Shown here: positions 59,807 to 64,000 of the stretch, piece by piece
Layout of the letters: every line of letters begins with the position of its first letter
Numbering within the stretch: position 1 is the stretch's first letter
Source: Gigaspora rosea
Lineage: Eukaryota > Glomeromycota > Glomeromycetes > Diversisporales > Gigasporaceae
Assembly: GCA_003550325.1 (NCBI GenBank)
Contig: QKWP01000779.1
Location: forward strand, 64,559 to 128,558
DNA: 64,000 nucleotides
Direction of reading: 5' to 3'
The notes under the pieces: generated by a model
What the model was told of the DNA's origin: nothing
Seen by the model: only the letters and a program-made list of their open reading frames with translations
Databases searched by the model: none
Translations under genes and position numbers: made by a program

Positions 59807-61107
59807 ACCCAAACGAATAGTTAAAAGTGAGAGAGCGATTGAAAAAATTGAAATGGCAGCGACTTTCCAGGAAGGAGTCTCAGGGAGGTAAATACGTTTT
59901 TGTGGATAAATACTTGAGACATGAAAGTCTAAATAGATATAGTAAGCATAGAGTGGGTATGCAACACAGTAACTAAAACTGAACGCGAGATAGCTGTGAA
60001 ATAACAATAATTGAAAATATAGAGGCAAACAAGATGATTTAGTATATCATTATGATTTATTGTATACTATAGTTAAGGAATGTAAAAGAACGGAATAACT
60101 TACGCATAAAACGAGTGTATGAAAACAGTAAACACAATATTGCCAAGAATATGAAAGATAGAACCAAAAATCAATAACAAAAGTTGTTGTGGATGATGAA
60201 TTATCGACTTTTGGTGAGAAGAATCATCTTCATTTTCAATCAACTCATTTAAATCGTCATTTGCATCACCATGCTTAAGCTCGTGTAGAGTAGTTAAATA
60301 TATACGAGTGAATTCAATAATAAGAGCCCAGTCGAAGCATAAACCTGCATTCATTTTAAATAATCAAAAATGTGCTCAAATACTTTTCATAAGCATAAAA
60401 ATATAAAAATAATTTACCCTGGCCTTTGAACCACAAAGCATCATAGGGGAATTTAAATAAAGTGCATGTAATTGAAATGATAAAAATGTAAAATCCGAGA
60501 ATAGGCCAAAACGTAGATGACGATGACTTAATTTTTCCACCAGAACCGAGCATAATAAGAATTATGAATTCGGAAGCATTATGAAATATACCAACAGCAA
60601 CCCATATTTTACCAGCACCAACAAAGAATAAAGCAGCTCCTGCTAAGAGTGTCGTCACAATATAAATAGCCAAGGCACGATCGAAATCGATTGTTGGAGA
60701 TGAAGTCGCATCTCTATCACCTGCGCTATAAAAACGTGTGATAAGTTTAGGATTGGTGGGAGGATTATATGCCCATTTTAATGCGTAGTAACTAGAAAGA
60801 AGCATAGTAATTATATTGAATAACGTCGCGGCATCAAGCATATTGTCATCATATCCTATTTCATCATTCAACATCAAAAAACAATAATTCACTCTTTATT
60901 AATCAATCTTTGATAAACAAAGAAAAATAATAATAATATATAAAAAATGGATAAACCTTCTAGCTTAGGAAGCCACGACAAATAACCAGTAAACCGATAA
61001 GGGACTTGTTTTGGAACTTCAGGATTAACTCCAACAAAAGAAAGAAGCACGAGCACTAAAGCCAAGAGAGATAGAAAGACAGCAGAGCAATAACCAGTTT
61101 TCATCAT
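59744..61107 (-). CDS. Polytopic membrane protein of unknown function
   Basis: There are four exons (61107-60957, 60855-60418, 60344-60104, 59993-59744) making 1,080 nt, 359 aa. Junctions are GT-AG and in phase; exon 1 to 2 reads LPKLEG then YDDNMLDAATLF. About eight hydrophobic segments are visible: residues 8-27; around NIITMLLSSYYALKW; AIYIVTTLLAGAALFFVGAG; VGIFHNASEFIILIMLG; FWPILGFYIFIISITC; QLLLLIFGSIFHILGN; FSYCVAYPLYAYYIY; and AISIFSIALSLLTI. A charged loop (HGDANDDLNELIENEDDSS) separates segments 5 and 6. I recognise no family. The last codons, after TIRLG, come from the hAT MITE at 59689-59806; without it the frame would read LTIRLGV and stop at once. Intron 1 was inferred, because reading through it gives a stop. 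Confidence 0.82.
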
Positions 61108-61318
61108 TTTTTATGTTCGTTTGTCGTTATGAAGAGAATTTCTTTCGTGAAATAGTATACGTTCTATCACCTACGTACGTACGGTGCGGGAAATCTAAAA
61201 GCATTAATCATTTTAAATAAAAAAAGTTTGCAAACTAATTGAAGTAAGCTAAATTTGTCATTTTCAATAACATTATGCATAGAATAGTTGCTATGAAGTA
61301 TGTATTATTCTTTAGTAT

Positions 61319-61500
61319 TACCGTATTTATCGGACGTGGGTACCTCGGATATTTTTACATATCACAATCTTTGTATCCGGGTACTTTTACACTATATTGA
61401 AACAATTATGTACCATACTTATGTACGCTGGGTAGTCCAGCTCTTAAAACTGGTAGAGGGTACACGCCATGGCGGGTACCCACGTCCGATAAATACGGTA
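61319..61500. mobile_element. MITE with perfect 26-bp TIR TACCGTATTTATCGGACGTG
   Basis: Both ends are TACCGTATTTATCGGACGTG followed by GGTACC, perfectly inverted, around 130 bp. The interior repeats GGGTAC motifs. It sits about 0.2 kb upstream of the membrane-protein gene start, so it may affect the promoter. Confidence 0.85.
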
Positions 61501-61593
61501 TTATTATTCGAAAAAATTGGAAAATTCACTATTGGAATTGATAATTTAAGAAATTTGAATGTGCTATGTACAGTCTGCACCGTACGCCGATCT

Positions 61594-61899
61594 TTATTGA
61601 GATAGATAATTCAGGAAAATTTCAAGTCGGATCATGTTAAATCGTGTTAAGATTCCTGTCGCTCCAAGATATTCCTTAATTCGTAATCCGTGAGCAAGGG
61701 AAAGGATTTGATTAGTGATCGGCGGGGTGCATATTATAATCAAAACAATTAATACCCATTGGAGCCATTTTTTAATTTTCTCGATTTCTGCAAAGCTAAC
61801 ATCTTTTGTGTTTCTATAAAAATTATAAATCGTCGCAGATGCACAAATCAGATCTCTTCTAACAATGACTCTATGAAATCGTTTACTGCGCACTAACAA
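61594..61899 (-). CDS. Possible small membrane-anchored protein
   Basis: A single ORF of 101 aa beginning MLVRSKRFHRVIVRRDL, with one hydrophobic segment (WLQWVLIVLIIICTPPI) preceded by a basic and charged stretch (EIEKIKKW). No known domain is recognised and no intron is needed. The base composition is less AT-rich than noise ORFs nearby. It may equally be a chance ORF or an exon of an unrecognised gene. Confidence 0.3.
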   Translation of the reverse strand: MLVRSKRFHRVIVRRDLICASATIYNFYRNTKDVSFAEIEKIKKWLQWVLIVLIIICTPPITNQILSLAHGLRIKEYLGATGILTRFNMIRLEIFLNYLSQ

Positions 61900-62997
61900 A
61901 AAAGATTTTCATAAGAAAACCCCTATTTCAGCCATAACTCTAACCCTAGCATAAGGTTTTATTATTTAAAAATTTTTAAAAATTCGATTGTTTTAATTAG
62001 TGTAGATCATCTGATTGGTGCATCTGCGAGTAGCTATATATTACAGTATCACTAAGAACTTGACTGCAAGGTACGTACGTATGTACGTACGCATTACAAA
62101 TTTGTATGCATTTCTTTAGTAGCATGCAAGAAATGTGGAGGGATGGTATCGTTCAACTTTTTTGATGTCCGCTATGCTGGATTTTCGCAAAATCCTTTTT
62201 TGGTAGGAGTAATGATTTTCATTTATTCATTTTTAAGAAAGAGTTAAGATTTTTGCATATAACCCCACATGTAGATCACGTTTTATGATGCAAAGATGAC
62301 GTTACTGATTAGTTATATATGATGCAAACCTGATTTTAATGATTAATGGTATAGTTCAAGATTGTGGGAATATATATTCGTTATGTAATTTTAATTTATG
62401 TGCGGTTTAATAATCTGTTTTGGTTGATGCACTTTAGTGTATTTTGTGGTTATCGCATGTTACTGTATAAATTTTTTGAATTACCAGTTACGATCACGTT
62501 TCATGTGTAACATGAAATGTGGTGGGGATTTCGCTTGATTTCATCACTTTCATTTAAAGTAAGGACGTTTCGAATGTTGATTGTTAATTACGACATTCTT
62601 TACTATCTGAAATCTTCAACAGGTAATTATTACGATAATATTTTTGATTTGTAAATATTGCGACATTCTCAAACATTTATATGATTGTTATCGATCATTT
62701 CTTGACTAATGTCGTAAGATGACATCATTGTTGATCTATATGTAATATTGAAGTATTATTAATAATTCGAATTTATTAATTTCAAGCCTTAGATGCGGGT
62801 ATTTTCTTGTTAAATATTGTAAATACACGTGATTGTTTAAATCGAATTACTAAAAGATTATCCTTTCCTAGGGTAATATATTATTGCTTGTTTGGTTATT
62901 GGTAGATACAGATGGGCTCCGCGACCATTCAGGCATTGCAAGAGCCTCCTATCTGATGATTAAGCACTGTAGCTGCAATGAGGGTGCAAGAGTGAGT
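61900..62997. other. Intergenic, nothing recognised
   Basis: A GTACGTACGTATGTACGTAC microsatellite lies at 62072. The remainder has moderate GC and no ORF with recognisable features. Confidence 0.35.
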
Positions 62998-63232
62998 ATG
63001 AAGTTTAATTCGGTTCACTTTAACGATTCTGTTTCAAGAGAATGTAAATTACCAGGGTGGATATGACGTTTAATTTTGTTCACTTTAACATTTGTGTTTC
63101 AAAAGAATCTATGATTAACCATAATTAATATGAAGTTTAATTTGATCACTTTAATGATTGTGTTTCAAGAAAATACATGTATGATTAACGTAATCATTTA
63201 AATTCTGTTCACTTTAACGATTATTGGGCTTT
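62998..63232. repeat. Tandem repeat, about 66-bp unit
   Basis: Three full units and one partial unit of TATGAAGTTTAATT, TTCACTTTAACGATT and GTGTTTCAAGAGAAT, starting near 62998, 63062, 63129 and 63197. The ORF entering the first unit is not considered a gene. Confidence 0.75.
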
Positions 63233-63722
63233 TCAACCATATTTTGTTTCAGACAAGTAATCAAATAGATAAGTCCAGTAATAAATATGAATGGAAGCTG
63301 GTCCCTTACCTGGCGCACGTGATCGTACTGGTCCTGCGCGGCATCGCATGCTGCGCGCAGCTATCTTATTCATATTGAGATATCCATAGTTATGGGCAAT
63401 TTGCAGTTTTCCGCGAGTGATTCGCGGGATTGTTTACCGGAAATCTGTAAATTTCGGCCGGAATTATGATAATGGCCCAAATTATCCCGCGCATCACGTG
63501 ATGTATCACGCTCGGTGATGCAAATCTTACGTTTTTGATACTCCTGCACTTACTTTTTTGATACTCCTGTATGTACCCCAAAATTACGCTTACTTTTTTG
63601 ATGCAGATCTGCATATATACACGTGACTTGTGTTACACAAAGGCCCAGTGCATTGTTTTTGCAAAAATAATTTTTGGTTACACGCCACTAATGTCGTGTA
63701 ACGTTACACAAGTTTAATTTTG
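63233..63722. other. Intergenic, GC-richer, short palindromes
   Basis: Contains CTGCGCGGCATCGCATGCTG, CGCATCACGTGATG and two or three TTACTTTTTTGATACTCCTG repeats near 63532-63600. No gene is recognised. Confidence 0.35.
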
Positions 63723-63918
63723 CCCGGCATTAAGCTTAATGCTGGTGGGCACTATCATGATAATGCCCCCGGCGGGGTTAGACATAATTCCGGCCCACCC
63801 TAACCCTAAATCTAGTGGTACCCTAACCCGGCATTAAGCTTAATGCTGGTGGGCACTATCATGATAATGCCCCGGCGGGGTTAGACATAATTCCGGCCCA
63901 CCCTAACCCTAAATCTAG
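63723..63918. repeat. 104-bp tandem duplication with a 16-bp palindrome
   Basis: Two nearly identical units (63723-63826 and 63827-63918) contain the perfect palindrome GCATTAAGCTTAATGC, GCACTATCATGATAATGCCC, GGCGGGGTTAGACATAATTC and CCACCCTAACCCTAAATCTA. They differ by one C in a C-run and by the tail. Similar GGGCCGGAATTATTTTAATG sequence is inside the hAT-like MITE at 47366. Confidence 0.85.
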
Positions 63919-64000
63919 GAACCCTAAAAACTAATTGTTCGAAGCAACATCCAATCACAGTACATATACTAGATGCATATGTCGTGTAACCAGTATATGA

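Noticed and set aside
60356-60892. A separate 178-aa gene starting next to the stop of the upstream ORF
   Set aside because: It needs a non-ATG start. A roughly 100-nt GT-AG intron joins it in phase to the exon at 61107-60957.
62884-63066. 60-aa ORF
   Set aside because: It ends inside the 66-bp tandem repeat and has no recognisable feature.

Overview
The window reads as nuclear DNA of an arbuscular mycorrhizal fungus, most likely Rhizophagus irregularis or a close relative. The support is a very AT-rich base composition, short AT-rich introns with GTAWGT donors, a BTB-BACK-TLDc gene of a type greatly expanded in Glomeromycota, and decayed LINE, Tc1-like and MULE proteins that resemble those I know from that genome. 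The species is inferred from these, not from a search. No CRISPR array, operon or bacterial feature is present.

Five host genes are well supported, and all fall between 31.6 and 61.2 kb: a six-exon PTR2-type peptide transporter (31673-33917, minus), a two-exon BTB-BACK-TLDc protein (36799-38331, minus), two four-exon SAM-dependent methyltransferases that are duplicated paralogues in the same orientation (48164-49790 and 54636-55839, plus), and a four-exon polytopic membrane protein of unknown function (59744-61107, minus). For each I placed the exon junctions by eye and the reading frame closes across all introns. A small ORF at 61594-61899 is only possible.

The first 31 kb is a graveyard of mobile elements. 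It holds a GC-rich tRNA-derived SINE, a minus-strand Tc1/mariner-like transposase fossil, a pogo-type element with foldback elements nested in it, several TIR elements, a 910-base N gap, a nearly complete Mutator-like element whose 757-codon transposase frame carries three in-frame stops and no frameshift, and a LINE 3' portion split by two MITEs with target duplications. The interval 39-47 kb is another MITE cluster. It includes a group of elements whose two tips are matching hairpins that differ from copy to copy, with TTAGGG-like tracts inside. The interval 57-59.5 kb has palindromic AT satellites, and the last 2 kb has tandem repeats.

The genes do not form a pathway. What ties the window together is MITE traffic into and around host genes. 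A 118-bp hAT-type MITE with a perfect 8-bp target duplication (ACCCAAAC) sits in the last exon of the membrane-protein gene and appears to have replaced its stop codon with a MITE-encoded C-terminal tail. Another MITE sits in intron 2 of one methyltransferase paralogue and is absent from the other.
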